DNA of 64,000 nucleotides. It comes from Variovorax sp. PBL-E5 (lineage in GTDB: Bacteria; Pseudomonadota; Gammaproteobacteria; Burkholderiales; Burkholderiaceae_C). The translations under genes and the position numbers were made by a program. The stretch is taken from assembly GCF_901827185.1 (NCBI RefSeq), contig NZ_LR594671.1, forward strand, positions 5,326,001 to 5,390,000, read 5' to 3'. Each line of letters opens with the position of its first letter. Position 1 is the stretch's first letter. A model generated the notes under the pieces. That model was not told the origin of the DNA. It saw nothing but the letters and a program-made list of their open reading frames with translations, and did no database searches. Positions 53,604 to 64,000 of the stretch are shown one piece after another.

Positions 53604-54386
53604 CTAGCGAGCGACCTTGTCGGACGGCGCCGACGACAGCCCGATGAACGACAGCACCGGTCCGCCGATCCAGGTGAGTGGTTTCGCGAAGGCGCCGATC
53701 AGGGTGACATGGCTGAGGTCGTCGAACTCCCGCAGCGCCACTTCGACGCCGGCTGCGTGCAGCTTGTCGGCCATCTGTCGGGTATTTCGCACCGGATCGA
53801 CCAGCGTGTCCTTCGTCGCCGCCATGAGCGGCGTGCGCGGCGCGCCGGACGCGGCATGCACGATCGGCAGGAAGTCATAGGGCCCGGCCAGACCGATCCA
53901 GCCGGCCAGTTGCTTCGGACTCGCGCCCACCGCGTTCAGCCAGCGCGCGTCGAGCGCGACCATGGCCGCGTTGCAGGCGCCCGAGCTGTGGCCCACGACG
54001 TAGACCTGCCGCGGATCGGCACCGAATTGCGCCGCATGGTCGAGGCCCCATTTCACGGCCAGCGCACTGTCTTCGACGAACGCCGGGTAGGCGACCTGCG
54101 GCGACAACCGATAGTCCGGGATGACGACCACGGCGCCGCGCGCCGCGAGCGCCTCGCCGAGGAACTTGTAGCTGGCGCGATCGCCGCTGCTCCAGCTGCC
54201 GCCGAAGAAGAACACGATCAGCGGCCGGCTGCCTTCTGCCGGAAGAGCGGAAGGCAGCGGACGGTAGACATCGAGCTGCTGGCGCAGCGCCTGCCCGTAG
54301 GCGATGTCGCCCTCGAAGCGGTAGGTGTTGCCGGGCACCAGGCTGTTGACGATCCCGAGCGGCGAGCACGCCGAGCCGCAGTGCAC
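53604..54386 (-). CDS. Alpha/beta hydrolase (esterase) with disturbed N-terminus
   Basis: A 260-residue hydrolase: [20 protein letters not shown] (HGG-like oxyanion loop), nucleophile elbow [15 protein letters not shown], acid in [11 protein letters not shown] and His in [11 protein letters not shown]. The readable frame begins at a GTG (54386) with [18 protein letters not shown], which looks like the end of a lipoprotein signal; an in-frame TGA lies 13 codons upstream. A nearby ATG at 54423 (MKFHPFFFRV) is in another frame. Either the gene starts weakly at GTG or a +1 frameshift broke its export signal. It sits between pyk and fba. Confidence 0.75.
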   Translation of the reverse strand: MHCGSACSPLGIVNSLVPGNTYRFEGDIAYGQALRQQLDVYRPLPSALPAEGSRPLIVFFFGGSWSSGDRASYKFLGEALAARGAVVVIPDYRLSPQVAYPAFVEDSALAVKWGLDHAAQFGADPRQVYVVGHSSGACNAAMVALDARWLNAVGASPKQLAGWIGLAGPYDFLPIVHAASGAPRTPLMAATKDTLVDPVRNTRQMADKLHAAGVEVALREFDDLSHVTLIGAFAKPLTWIGGPVLSFIGLSSAPSDKVAR

Positions 54387-54476
54387 GACCGCGGACGCGG
54401 AAGAAAAACGGATGAAACTTCATCCGGGCAGTACGCATGCCGCCCGGCAGCGGTTTCGCGGGAACGCGCCGCGTCC

Positions 54477-55925
54477 TCAGCCGACCCGGCAGATCTTCAG
54501 CATGTTGGTGCCGCCGGGCGCACCCATCGGCTCGCCGCAGGTGATCGCATAGACGTCGCCGGTCTGCACGATGCCGCGCTTCTTCAGATGGGCTTCCGCC
54601 CGTTCGAGGGCGGTGTCGCGGTCGCTTTCCGAATCCATCAGCAGCGGCCGCACGTTGCGGTAGAGCGCCAGCTTGCGCTGGGTCGCCAGCCGCGAGGTCA
54701 GCGCGTACATCGGGATGTGCGCGCGGTGGCGGCTCATCCAGAGCAAGGTCGAGCCTGACTCGGTCAGCGCCACGATCGCCTTGGCGCCCAGGTGATGGGC
54801 GGTGAAGAGCGCACCCATCGCGATCGACTGGTCGATGCGGGCATAGGTCTGGCCGCTGAAGTCGGCATCGAGGTGCGGATCTTCCGCGGCCTCGGCGGCC
54901 TCGCAGATGCGGCTCATCTCCTGCACGGTCTCGAGCGGATAGCGGCCGGATGCGGTCTCGGCCGAGAGCATCACCGCGTCGGTGCCGTCGAGCACGGCGT
55001 TGGCCACGTCGCTGACCTCGGCGCGCGTGGGCACCGGGTTGGTGATCATCGATTCCATCATCTGCGTGGCGGTGATGACGACCTTGTCCATGTCGCGCGC
55101 CATGCGGATCATCTTCTTCTGCAGTGCGGGCACCGCGGCATTGCCGACCTCGACCGCGAGGTCGCCACGCGCGACCATGATGCCGTCGCTGGCACGCAGG
55201 ATCTCTTCCAGCTTGGGGATCGCCTCGGCGCGTTCGATCTTGGCGATCATCCCGGGCTTGTGGCCGAACTCCGCGGCGGCCACGTTGCACAGCTGGCGCG
55301 CCATTTCCATGTCGGTCGCGTTCTTCGGGAAGCTCACGGCAACGTAGTCGGCCTGGAAGCTCATCGCGGTCTTGATGTCTTCCATGTCCTTGGCCGTCAG
55401 GGCCGGCGCGGTGAGGCCACCGCCCTGCTTGTTGATGCCCTTGTTGTTCGAGAGCTCGCCGCCCAGGCGCACCGTGGTGTGCACCGCGTCGCCCTTGACG
55501 GCATCGACCGTGAGCACGATGAGCCCGTCGTTCAGCAACAGGCTGTCACCGGGCTTCACGTCGCGCGGCAGATCCTTGTAGTCGAGCCCCACCGCACCGA
55601 CGTCGCCCAGCTCGGTGCGCGAGGCATCGAGCACGAACTTGGCGCCCGGCTCGAGCCAGATCTTGCCTTCGGCGAACTTGCCGACACGGATCTTCGGCCC
55701 TTGCAGGTCGGCCATGATCGCGACCTCGCGGCCGGCGCGGCGCGCGGCCTCGCGCACCATCGCGGCGCGGTTGATGTGGTCCTGCGCGGTGCCGTGGCTG
55801 AAGTTGAGCCGCACCACGCTGACCTTGTAATGGATCATCTGCTCCAGCAATTCGGGCGTGCTGGACGCCGGGCCGAGCGTGGCGACGATCTTGGTGGCAT
55901 GACGGGGAAGGCGAGGCGTGCTCAT
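54477..55925 (-). CDS. pyk: Pyruvate kinase
   Basis: A 482-residue enzyme starting MSTPRLPRHATKIVATLGPA. It has IMADLQGPKIRVGKFAEGKI, GIMVARGDLAVEVG and VVITATQMMESMITNPVPTR, the signature motifs including the catalytic Lys region. The C-terminal allosteric domain is complete. It makes pyruvate and ATP from PEP. It follows pgk at a distance of 185 bases that contains an intergenic repeat. Confidence 0.97.
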   Translation of the reverse strand: MSTPRLPRHATKIVATLGPASSTPELLEQMIHYKVSVVRLNFSHGTAQDHINRAAMVREAARRAGREVAIMADLQGPKIRVGKFAEGKIWLEPGAKFVLDASRTELGDVGAVGLDYKDLPRDVKPGDSLLLNDGLIVLTVDAVKGDAVHTTVRLGGELSNNKGINKQGGGLTAPALTAKDMEDIKTAMSFQADYVAVSFPKNATDMEMARQLCNVAAAEFGHKPGMIAKIERAEAIPKLEEILRASDGIMVARGDLAVEVGNAAVPALQKKMIRMARDMDKVVITATQMMESMITNPVPTRAEVSDVANAVLDGTDAVMLSAETASGRYPLETVQEMSRICEAAEAAEDPHLDADFSGQTYARIDQSIAMGALFTAHHLGAKAIVALTESGSTLLWMSRHRAHIPMYALTSRLATQRKLALYRNVRPLLMDSESDRDTALERAEAHLKKRGIVQTGDVYAITCGEPMGAPGGTNMLKICRVG

Positions 55926-55992
55926 TCGGGTCTCCGGTTGTATTCGCTACTGTATACACTTTGGCCGCCAGCGGCTAGTACGCAATTCCAGC

Positions 55993-56109
55993 GCCCTGGC
56001 CTGCCCCTTTCCAGAAACACCGCGGATCCGGCTTGGCCGGTCCGCCGGTGTTGCCCCCGGGCAGGGGGTTGGCGTAGCGACACGAAGTGCGCGAAGCCTG
56101 GGGGCGAGC
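55993..56109. repeat. Intergenic hairpin repeat, copy B
   Basis: Between the pgk stop and the pyk start lie ACACCGCGGATCCGGC, TTG, GCCGGTCCGCCGGTGT (a long imperfect hairpin), then TTGCCCCCGGGCAGGGGGTT (second hairpin), then GCGTAGCGACACGAAGTGCG followed by CGAAGCCTGGGGG. The whole layout recurs inverted at 63600-63712 and partly at 47060-47164. Confidence 0.75.
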
Positions 56110-56110
56110 C

Positions 56111-57301
<1,191 letters not shown>

Positions 57302-57411
57302 GGGTGGAAACGGAAGTGAAAGCGGATGAAGGGGACTTCGAGAGCCAGCGGTCATTGTAGGTTTCGCATCTCGCCGCAGCGGCCCTGCCTCCGCGTGAGG
57401 GCACGCGGGCC

Positions 57412-57759
57412 CTACCAGCCCAGCCCCAGATGCAGCGGCAGGTAGACCGCCATCCCGACCCCCATCGTGCCGAGCACGCCGCGGCGCCAGATGTAGTAGA
57501 GCGCGCCGGCCGCGGTGCCGTAGAGCCGCGCGTCCTGCCAGGTGGCGACCAGATGGCCCTGCGTCATGACGATCTCGGGCGCGATCACCGCGGCGAGCGC
57601 GGCCGCCGGCGCGTAGTGCAGCGCGCGGTGCGCCCACTCGGGCAGGCCCCAGGGGCGATCGAAGATGAAGAAGAAGCAGCGCGTGAGCACCGTGACGCCG
57701 GCCATGCCGAGGATCACGGCCAGTGTCCACAGATCGGTTCCGCCCATGCCACCGCTCAT
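57412..57759 (-). CDS. azlD: AzlD family branched-chain amino acid export subunit
   Basis: A 115-residue membrane protein with about four helices: [20 protein letters not shown], then [20 protein letters not shown] and a C-terminal hydrophobic stretch. It fits AzlD, the small partner of AzlC. Its ATG overlaps the azlC stop by four bases. Together they export branched-chain amino acids. Confidence 0.9.
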   Translation of the reverse strand: MSGGMGGTDLWTLAVILGMAGVTVLTRCFFFIFDRPWGLPEWAHRALHYAPAAALAAVIAPEIVMTQGHLVATWQDARLYGTAAGALYYIWRRGVLGTMGVGMAVYLPLHLGLGW

Positions 57760-58496
57760 GCATCGTCCTCCGCCACCGGATCGAGCCCGAACTGCTTCTC
57801 CAGCCAGAAGCACAGCAGCACCGCGACGCCGATGCCGGCGACGATGTTCAGCTTGAGCGGCAGGGCGAAGGCCGCGACGGCCGTCGCGCTGGCGATCAGC
57901 GCGGCCAGCACGCGCAGGCGCGTGGTCGCCATGGAACAGACGATGGCGACCAGGCTGAGCACGCCGGCGAAGCCCAGGCCCCAGGATGGCGGGATCAGGT
58001 TGGCCAGCGCGATGCCGAGCAGGCTCAGTCCCATCCACGCGCACCAGGTGACGCAGTAGTTGCCGGTCAGGTAGGCCTCCTGCGCCCGCTGCCCGGGCTC
58101 GGTCGCCGCCGGCGCCGGGTAGCGCCGGGTGAACATCGCATAGCTCATATCGGCGGTGAGATAGCCGTGGGTCATGCGGCGCCAGCGCGGCATGTGCATG
58201 AGATAGGGCCGCAAGTGCAGGCTGAAGACGACGAAGCGCAGGTTGACGCAGAAGGCCGTGGCCAGGATGACCCAGATCGGCGCACCGGCAATGAGCAGCG
58301 GAATGGCCGCAAGCTGCGAGCTGCCGGCGTAGACCAGAAGCGTCATCGCCACGGACTCGAACACGCTCATGCCCGACTTGACCATGGCCACGCCGGTCAT
58401 CAGACCCCACGCGCCGATGCCGAGCGCGACCGGCGACATGTCGCGCAGGCCGCCGCGGAACTCGGGCAGGCGCCGGATGGACGGGGAGAGGAACAT
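57756..58496 (-). CDS. azlC: AzlC family branched-chain amino acid exporter
   Basis: A 246-residue membrane protein with the AzlC/YgaZ features: [40 protein letters not shown] and [20 protein letters not shown]. It works with AzlD in amino-acid export. Its ATG shares one base with the fmt stop (TGATG), so it is coupled to fmt translation. Confidence 0.93.
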   Translation of the reverse strand: MFLSPSIRRLPEFRGGLRDMSPVALGIGAWGLMTGVAMVKSGMSVFESVAMTLLVYAGSSQLAAIPLLIAGAPIWVILATAFCVNLRFVVFSLHLRPYLMHMPRWRRMTHGYLTADMSYAMFTRRYPAPAATEPGQRAQEAYLTGNYCVTWCAWMGLSLLGIALANLIPPSWGLGFAGVLSLVAIVCSMATTRLRVLAALIASATAVAAFALPLKLNIVAGIGVAVLLCFWLEKQFGLDPVAEDDA

Positions 58497-59446
58497 CAGC
58501 CGAACACCTGCCCCGGCTTCAGATCGAAGCCGCGCAGGAAATCGGCCACCGGCAGGCGCTTGCCGCCGGCACGCTGCAGCTCGGTGACGACGACCGTCGA
58601 ATCCGCCGCGGCGATCTCGACGCCGGCCGGGCCGACGGCGAGGATGGTGCCGGGCTTGTCGCCGACCTCACCGGGGCGTGCGTGCGCGGCCCAGAGCTTG
58701 AGCGTCTCGCCGTCGAGCAGGCTGCTGGCGCCGGGGAAGGGATCGAAGGCGCGGACGCGGCGCACGATCGCGTCGGCGTGCTGCGACCAGTCGACCTGCG
58801 CCTCGTGCTTCTCGACCTTGTGCGCATAGCTCACGCCATCGGCCGGCTGCGGCTCGGCGTGCAGCGTGCCGGCCTGCGCCTGATGGAGCGCCTGCACGAT
58901 CAGCCGTCCGCCGAGTGTCGCGAGCCGGTCGTGCAGGCGCGCGGTGCTGTCGTCGCCGATCGCCAGCGCTTCGCGCAGCAGCATGGCGCCGGTGTCGAGG
59001 CCGGCGTCCATCTGCATGATGGTGACGCCGGTCTCGGCATCGCCGGCTTCGATCGCGCGATGGATCGGCGCCGCGCCGCGCCAGCGCGGCAGCAGGCTCG
59101 CGTGGATGTTGAGGCAGCCCAGGCGCGGCGCATCCAGCACCCATTGCGGCAGGATCAGGCCATAGGCGGCGACGACCATGAGGTCGGGCTTCGCTTCGTC
59201 GAGGACCGCGCGTGCAGCGGCCGCGTCGTCGGGGTACTTGCCGTCCAGCCGCAGGCTGCGCGGCTGCGCGACGGGCCAGCCGCACTCCACGGCAAACTGC
59301 TTGACCGGCGAAGCCTGCAGCTTCATGCCGCGGCCCGCGGGCCGGTCGGGCTGGGTCAGCACCTGCACGAGCTCGAAACCGGCGGCGGCAATGGCCTGCA
59401 GCGCGACGCGGGCGAACTCGGGCGTACCCGCGAATGCGATCTTCAT
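58496..59446 (-). CDS. fmt: Methionyl-tRNA formyltransferase
   Basis: A 316-residue enzyme. It begins [20 protein letters not shown] and has the catalytic [20 protein letters not shown] with Asn and His, and the catalytic Asp in [15 protein letters not shown]-terminal tRNA-binding domain is present. It formylates Met-tRNAi with 10-formyl-THF. It lies 13 bases after the small lipoprotein gene in the def-fmt operon. Confidence 0.97.
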   Translation of the reverse strand: MKIAFAGTPEFARVALQAIAAAGFELVQVLTQPDRPAGRGMKLQASPVKQFAVECGWPVAQPRSLRLDGKYPDDAAAARAVLDEAKPDLMVVAAYGLILPQWVLDAPRLGCLNIHASLLPRWRGAAPIHRAIEAGDAETGVTIMQMDAGLDTGAMLLREALAIGDDSTARLHDRLATLGGRLIVQALHQAQAGTLHAEPQPADGVSYAHKVEKHEAQVDWSQHADAIVRRVRAFDPFPGASSLLDGETLKLWAAHARPGEVGDKPGTILAVGPAGVEIAAADSTVVVTELQRAGGKRLPVADFLRGFDLKPGQVFG

Positions 59447-59459
59447 GCGGCCTTTGCGC

Positions 59460-59951
59460 TCACAGGGACAGATGATTGCGCCGCATGTCGTCGCCGGTGT
59501 GGTAGCGCTGGACCACGCCCGCCGGATCGATGTAGATATAGAGGAAGCGGGGGTTGTTCAGCGACAGGAAATGCCACGTCCACACGACACCGTCGAAGGA
59601 ACTCACCCGCGTGATCTCCAGCGGACGGCCATAGGTGCGCAGCACGTCGGCCTCGCGCCAGACGCCGGGCTTGATCGTGCGGTCGAAAAGGCCTTCGGAC
59701 AGCTCCTGACGTATGGACACCACATGCCCGCTGGCGTCGAGGTCGACGTTGTTCACTTCGAAGCCGGCCGGCGCGCGGGAATATTGCAGGCGCTCGCCAC
59801 CGTTGGGCAAGGGATAGGTCGAGGTCGGCGACCCGAGTCGCTGCAGGGCCTCGGCGCGCGACGTGCCGAGCGGCAGTCTGGCCGGCTCGCTCACGCAGGC
59901 GGCCAGCGCCAATGCGGCGGCCAGCGCCAGGATGAAACGCCGGCCTCTCAT
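59460..59951 (-). CDS. Small outer-membrane lipoprotein (SmpA/BamE-like)
   Basis: A 163-residue lipoprotein: [19 protein letters not shown] gives a lipobox LAAC with Cys19. The mature part has [20 protein letters not shown] and [20 protein letters not shown], the repeated helix-strand pattern seen in SmpA/OmlA-type proteins. It may assist the outer membrane, but the family match is weak. It lies two bases after def and 13 before fmt. Confidence 0.72.
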   Translation of the reverse strand: MRGRRFILALAAALALAACVSEPARLPLGTSRAEALQRLGSPTSTYPLPNGGERLQYSRAPAGFEVNNVDLDASGHVVSIRQELSEGLFDRTIKPGVWREADVLRTYGRPLEITRVSSFDGVVWTWHFLSLNNPRFLYIYIDPAGVVQRYHTGDDMRRNHLSL

Positions 59952-59953
59952 GG

Positions 59954-60478
59954 TCAGCGTTCCTGCTCGAGCCGCTGGTCCTCGCGCTGCTGCTTGAGCA
60001 GCTTGCTCTTGATGCGGTTGCGCTTGAGGGGCGAGAGGTATTCGACGAAGACCTTGCCGAGCAGGTGATCGAGTTCGTGCTGGATGCAGACCGCGAGCAG
60101 GCCGTCGGCCTCGATCGTCTGCGGCTCGCCCTCGGCATCGAGCGCGGTCACGCGCACGGCGGTGGGGCGCTCGACGCCGTCGTAGATGCCGGGCACCGAG
60201 AGGCAGCCTTCCTCGTTCAAGACCTTCTCGTCGCTGGCCCAGACGATTTCGGGATTGATCAGCACCAGCGGCTGGTTGCGCTCCTCGGAAATGTCGATCA
60301 CCACCAGGCGCTCGTGCACGTCGATCTGCGTGGCCGCCAGCCCGATGCCATTGGCGTCGTACATCGTCTCGAGCAGATCGACGACCAATGCCTTGATGCG
60401 CGCATCGACGCCCTGCACGGGCCTGGCGACCGTGTGCAGCCGTTTGTCGGGGAAACTCAGGATGGTTCTCTTGGCCAT
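59954..60478 (-). CDS. def: Peptide deformylase
   Basis: A 174-residue enzyme with all three motifs: GIGLAATQ at 44-51, EEGCLSVPG with metal ligand Cys92, and QHELDHLLG with His134, Glu135 and His138. It removes the formyl group from nascent proteins. It is the first gene of the def-lipoprotein-fmt-azlCD operon and diverges from the LysM gene. Confidence 0.97.
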   Translation of the reverse strand: MAKRTILSFPDKRLHTVARPVQGVDARIKALVVDLLETMYDANGIGLAATQIDVHERLVVIDISEERNQPLVLINPEIVWASDEKVLNEEGCLSVPGIYDGVERPTAVRVTALDAEGEPQTIEADGLLAVCIQHELDHLLGKVFVEYLSPLKRNRIKSKLLKQQREDQRLEQER

Positions 60479-60640
60479 GAAAACGAGGAAAAGTTGTCGC
60501 TATTTTCGCCATTTCCGCGACTGCCCGAGGGACCGCACCTTGATAAACGTTGCCCAATCAAGGGCTTCAGCGCAAAATTCGTTGCAAATTGTGAGGATTC
60601 GTATGCCCTCCGCGGCGCAGTGCGTGCACACCATCAAACC

Positions 60641-61855
60641 ATGAAAAAACTCCGAATCGACGAAGGCCTGCGTCCGACCCTCCTTGCTGCGCTGGCGATG
60701 GTTGCCATGGTGGGCACGGCCACGACGGCCGCGGCGCAGAACTATCCCATCACACCGCAGCAGCGGGCCACCGCGCAGCAAACGGCGCAAGCCGGCATCC
60801 CGGTCGGCGAACTGACACCGAATGCGCCGGACGAATACACCGTCAAGCCCCGCGACACGCTCTGGGCCATCTCCCGCCTCTATCTGCGCAGCCCGTGGCG
60901 CTGGCCCGAGCTGTGGGGCATGAACATCAGCGACATCTCGAATCCGCACCGCATCTACCCGGGCCAGGTCCTCTACCTCGACAAGACCGGCGGCCGGGCC
61001 CGGCTGAGCACGCGCCGGGGCGGCACCGGCGCGCCCGAAGGCACCATCAAGCTGAGCCCGCGCACCCGCTACGAGTCGCTCGCCGACATGGCGCTGCCGA
61101 CGCTCAACCCGAGCCTGATCGAGCCCTTCCTCACCGAACCGATCGTGGTCGACGAGCAGACCCTGCTCACCGCGCCGCGCATCGTGGCCGGCAACGACAG
61201 CCGCGTGCTGCTGGCGCGCGGCGACCGTGCCTATGCGCGCGGCGACAAGAATTCCCCGCTGGTCGAGGCGCCCGGCCCGATCAAGACCTTCCGCGTGTTC
61301 CGCGATGCGACGCCCTTGAAGGATCCGGGCACGGGAGAGATCCTCGGCTATGAAGCACAGTATGTCGGCAAGGCGACGCTGCAGCGCGGCGAGTCGACTG
61401 CGGAGGACGAAGTGGACGGCAAGCAGGTCGTCAACGTCGTGCCCGCCACCATCGACATCGTGGCCGCGCGCGAGGAAATCCGCGCCGGCGACCGCCTGCT
61501 GCCCGAGCCGCCGCGCCAGCTGCTGAGCTACGCGCCGCACGCGCCGGCGGATCCCGTGGTCGATGGCCGCATCGTGTCGGTGTACGGCAGCGCGGTCGAA
61601 TTCGCGGCACAGAATCAGGTCGTCGCCATCAACAAGGGCACGCGCGACGGCATCGAGAACGGCGACGTGCTTGCCATTCTCAAGAACGGCGAAACCATCG
61701 TCGACAAGACCGGCGGCGGCAAGGACACCCTGAAGCTGCCCAACGAACGCATCGGACTGCTGATGGTGTTCCGGCCGTTCGAGAAGGTCTCGTACGCGCT
61801 GGTGCTCGAGATCAGCGATGCGCCGCGCCCCGGCGATCGGCTGGTCAATCCCTGA
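60641..61855 (+). CDS. LysM domain envelope protein
   Basis: A 404-residue protein with a signal peptide ending TTAAAQ and one LysM motif at about 66-112 (EYTVKPRDTLWAISRLYLRS, then PWRWPELWGMNISDISNPHR, then IYPGQVLYL). The rest is a conserved beta-rich region without a catalytic motif. LysM proteins bind peptidoglycan; this type is common before dprA in these bacteria. The start is ATG 60641 after a stretch with few ribosome-site features. Confidence 0.9.
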   Translation: MKKLRIDEGLRPTLLAALAMVAMVGTATTAAAQNYPITPQQRATAQQTAQAGIPVGELTPNAPDEYTVKPRDTLWAISRLYLRSPWRWPELWGMNISDISNPHRIYPGQVLYLDKTGGRARLSTRRGGTGAPEGTIKLSPRTRYESLADMALPTLNPSLIEPFLTEPIVVDEQTLLTAPRIVAGNDSRVLLARGDRAYARGDKNSPLVEAPGPIKTFRVFRDATPLKDPGTGEILGYEAQYVGKATLQRGESTAEDEVDGKQVVNVVPATIDIVAAREEIRAGDRLLPEPPRQLLSYAPHAPADPVVDGRIVSVYGSAVEFAAQNQVVAINKGTRDGIENGDVLAILKNGETIVDKTGGGKDTLKLPNERIGLLMVFRPFEKVSYALVLEISDAPRPGDRLVNP

Positions 61856-61871
61856 GGCCCCAGGCCTTCAC

Positions 61872-63014
61872 GTGGAGCGCGAAGAACTCGCGGACTGGCT
61901 GCGGCTCGCGCTGACGCCAGGGATCGGGAACACGGCCGCGCGCAAGCTGCTCGCGGCCTTCGGCCTTCCGTCGGGTGTCTTCGCGCAAGCGCGCGCAGCG
62001 CTGGAACAGGTCGTGACGGTGGCACAGGCCGATGCGCTGGCGCACGCGCCGGCGACGCTGTCCGCGCTGGTCGATCAGACCTCGGCATGGCTGCAAGGTG
62101 TGGAAGCGCATGGCGCCACGCGGCGCATCGTGACGCTGGGCGATGCGGGCTATCCGGCCTCGCTGCTCGAAACCGCCGACCCGCCCCTGATGCTCTATCT
62201 GCTCGGGGCGCCCGCTTTCGATCTCACGCAACTGGAACGCAGCATCGCGATCGTCGGCAGCCGCAATCCGACGCCGCAGGGTGCGGCGAACGCACGCGCC
62301 TTCGCACGGGCCTTCGGCGAGGCAGGCATCGCGGTCGTCTCGGGGCTTGCGCTCGGCATCGACGGCGCGGCGCACGAGGGCGCACTCGACGCGGCCGCCG
62401 GCGCGCCGGACCGGCTGGCGACCGTGGCCGTGGTCGGCACCGGTCTCGACCGCGTCTACCCCGCAAGACACCGCGCGCTGGCGCATCGCATTGCCGCACA
62501 AGGCCTGCTCGTGAGCGAATATCCGCTCGGCACGCCGCCGCTCAGCCAGAATTTTCCCAAGCGCAACCGCCTCATTGCCGGACTCTCGCGTGGCACCCTG
62601 GTGGTGGAAGCCGCGCTGAAATCGGGTTCGCTGATCACCGCGCAGCTCGCGAGCGAGCAGGGCAAGGACGTGTTCGCCATCCCCGGCTCCATCCATGCGC
62701 CGCAATCGCGCGGCTGCCATGCGCTGATACGCCAGGGCGCCAAGCTGGTCGAATCGGTGCATGACGTTCTCGAGGAGCTTCGCCTGGAGAAGCTCGCCAT
62801 GAACACTTCCACCGCCGCGGACCCCGGGACCGCGCAGCCCGAAGAACACGGACTGCTGTCTGAACTCGGCTTCGATCCGGTCAGCCTCGATGCGCTGTGT
62901 GCCCGCACCGGCTGGAGCGCTGCCGCCTTGCAGGCTCAACTGCTCGAACTGGAGCTCGCCGGCCGCGTGGCCCGCCTTCCGGGCGGCCTGTTCCAGCGGA
63001 TCGCACAAGGCTGA
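61872..63014 (+). CDS. dprA: DNA-processing protein DprA
   Basis: A 380-residue protein. An N-terminal SAM-like region (WLRLALTPGIGNTAARKLLA) is followed by the Rossmann-like DprA domain: IAIVGSRNPTPQGAANARAF, VVSGLALGIDGAAHEGALDA, SEYPLGTPPLSQNFPKRNRL and PGSIHAPQSRGCHALIRQGA. A C-terminal winged-helix (DALCARTGWSAAALQAQLLE) completes it. It loads RecA on incoming DNA in transformation. The start is GTG 61872; an upstream extension overlaps the LysM stop. Confidence 0.96.
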   Translation: MEREELADWLRLALTPGIGNTAARKLLAAFGLPSGVFAQARAALEQVVTVAQADALAHAPATLSALVDQTSAWLQGVEAHGATRRIVTLGDAGYPASLLETADPPLMLYLLGAPAFDLTQLERSIAIVGSRNPTPQGAANARAFARAFGEAGIAVVSGLALGIDGAAHEGALDAAAGAPDRLATVAVVGTGLDRVYPARHRALAHRIAAQGLLVSEYPLGTPPLSQNFPKRNRLIAGLSRGTLVVEAALKSGSLITAQLASEQGKDVFAIPGSIHAPQSRGCHALIRQGAKLVESVHDVLEELRLEKLAMNTSTAADPGTAQPEEHGLLSELGFDPVSLDALCARTGWSAAALQAQLLELELAGRVARLPGGLFQRIAQG

Positions 63015-63079
63015 GCCGCAAGGCGTCGCCATGGTGCAACGCGGCGGGCGCCGTCGCGCGAGTGGGCTATATTGGTCGC

Positions 63080-63595
63080 ATGTTCGAAGTGCTCGTGTTC
63101 GTCTACGAAAACTACTGGCGCGGCGACGCGTGCCCCCAACCCGAGCAACTGGGCCGCAAGCTCAGTGCACAAGGCTTCGATGCAGAAGAGATCCGCGATG
63201 CCTTGCGATGGCTCGACGGCCTGAGCCTCGCCACGCAAGGCGTTCAACTGGCACGCCATGCCGACGAGGCCACCGCCACGGTCACCTTGCATGGCATCGG
63301 CGACGCCGTCCTGCCGCAATCACCGGATTCGATGCGCGTCTATTCGATGGCCGAGCAGGACCATCTGGGCGCCGAATGCCTGGGCTTCATCCGCTTTCTC
63401 GAATCGTCCGGCGTGCTGCCGGCCGGCATGCGGGAGATCGTGATCGAGCGCGCGATGGCCACGCCGGGCGACCCGTTGGCGCTCGACGAACTCAAGATCA
63501 TCCTGCTGATGGTGCACTGGAGCACCGGCATCGAGCCCGATGCGCTGGTGCTCGATGAACTCTGCGACGACACCACCGACCGCCTTCCGCACTAG
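63080..63595 (+). CDS. smg: Smg family protein (DUF494)
   Basis: A 171-residue protein starting MFEVLVFVYENYWRGDACPQ, with QDHLGAECLGFIRFLESSGV and LKIILLMVHWSTGIEPDALV. This is the Smg family, usually encoded next to dprA as here. The function is unknown. The start is ATG 63080, 65 bases after dprA. Confidence 0.95.
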   Translation: MFEVLVFVYENYWRGDACPQPEQLGRKLSAQGFDAEEIRDALRWLDGLSLATQGVQLARHADEATATVTLHGIGDAVLPQSPDSMRVYSMAEQDHLGAECLGFIRFLESSGVLPAGMREIVIERAMATPGDPLALDELKIILLMVHWSTGIEPDALVLDELCDDTTDRLPH

Positions 63596-63599
63596 TTGC

Positions 63600-63712
63600 T
63601 CGACCCCAGGCTTGCCCACTTCGTGGGGCCGCCTACCCCCTGCCGGGGGCAACACCGGCGGACCGGCGGAGCCGGATCCGCGGTGTTTCACGAAGGGGCC
63701 TGGCCGCGCCGG
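63600..63712. repeat. Intergenic hairpin repeat, copy C (inverted)
   Basis: Between two convergent genes the forward strand reads CCCCAGGCTTGCCCACTTCG, then CCTACCCCCTGCCGGGGGCA, then ACACCGGCGGACCGGC, GGA, GCCGGATCCGCGGTGT. Reversed, this is the same layout as the copy at 55993-56109, with about one mismatch in eight in the shared parts. Both hairpins are kept. Confidence 0.75.
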
Positions 63713-63718
63713 CCGGGG

Positions 63719-64000
63719 CTAGTTCAATAGCCGTTCTGGATTTGCGTCCAGCTTGGCCAAGGCCTCGCGCGTCGCCCGGACCGTCAGCGTTTCTTCCTCG
63801 GCCGGCACCAGCAGGCCCGCTTGCAGATAGGACGCCAATCGGCCGACCTGGATCAGGAAGCTGCGGCCGTCGCTGGAGGCGAACAGGTGCAGCTGCTTGC
63901 GCTCGCTGCGCCAGACGAACTGGACCTGGTTCACGCGGTCGTTGTGGTCGAGCATGAACCACGTTCCCACCTGGAGATCGTGCGCCCAGGCGAGCATGTC
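63719..64000 (-). CDS. DUF1631 family protein (partial, C-terminus)
   Basis: The last 93 residues of a gene that enters from the right edge: LQVGTWFMLDHNDRVNQVQF, then VWRSERKQLHLFASSDGRSF, then LASYLQAGLLVPAEEETLTV. This matches the end of DUF1631 proteins, large polypeptides often found beside stress or signalling genes. In PilZ-like fashion the segment WRS...FASSDGRSF resembles the family's beta-rich tail. The start is outside the window. Confidence 0.75.
   Translation of the reverse strand, partial: DMLAWAHDLQVGTWFMLDHNDRVNQVQFVWRSERKQLHLFASSDGRSFLIQVGRLASYLQAGLLVPAEEETLTVRATREALAKLDANPERLLN

Overview
This window reads as a chromosomal segment from a high-GC betaproteobacterium of the Comamonadaceae, most like Variovorax. 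The reasons are the strong GC bias in third codon positions, several Bug-type solute-binding proteins beside LysR regulators, many aromatic-catabolism modules, and a housekeeping block (def, fmt, LysM protein, dprA, smg; pgk, pyk, fba, purC, purE, purK, sua5) whose order is typical of that family. This placement rests on gene content recalled from memory, not on a search. No rRNA, tRNA, CRISPR array, transposase or prophage gene was seen.

Left part (1-5260) is accessory and partly decayed. An Old Yellow Enzyme gene runs off the left edge and diverges from an intact TetR regulator. Next come remnants of a VOC protein, an isoprenylcysteine-methyltransferase-like protein, a TetR regulator and an EamA transporter around an intact DinB gene. 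A DUF1326/DUF2182 pair follows, then a broken Phd-type antitoxin and a broken VOC gene. Two very similar 22-bp palindromes lie in front of the intact TetR gene and in front of the DinB gene.

Middle part (5260-40340) is catabolic. A LysR-controlled operon (5260-11510) combines a GAF protein, an aromatic-ring FAD monooxygenase, a VOC protein, an alpha/beta hydrolase and a complete NitT/TauT-type ABC transporter. A second region (12575-20197) holds a hydrolase, a Bug protein with a NIPSNAP protein, a divergent LysR, and an operon of SDR, crotonase, NDP-forming acyl-CoA synthetase and cupin. After a truncated globin comes a three-gene signalling unit (20987-24246): a small protein, a double-domain KaiC-like ATPase and a hybrid histidine kinase. 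gloB follows. Then there is a gentisate operon (gentisate dioxygenase, fumarylpyruvate hydrolase, 3-hydroxybenzoate 6-hydroxylase, Bug protein, FAD oxidoreductase, TesB thioesterase) under a divergent LysR, and a homogentisate operon (MBL protein, MhaA-like hydroxylase, MhaB-like small protein, hmgA, fahA) under a divergent IclR.

Right part (40360-64000) is mainly core genes: LysE exporter, pyrF, a degenerate uracil-DNA-glycosylase-like gene with rimI and tsaB, dacB, a lipase-like lipoprotein, sua5, purK, purE, a CnoX-like thioredoxin, a META lipoprotein, purC, fba, an esterase, pyk, pgk, azlC/azlD, fmt, a small lipoprotein, def, a LysM protein, dprA, smg and the end of a DUF1631 gene. Three intergenic spaces here carry copies of one GC-rich hairpin repeat family.
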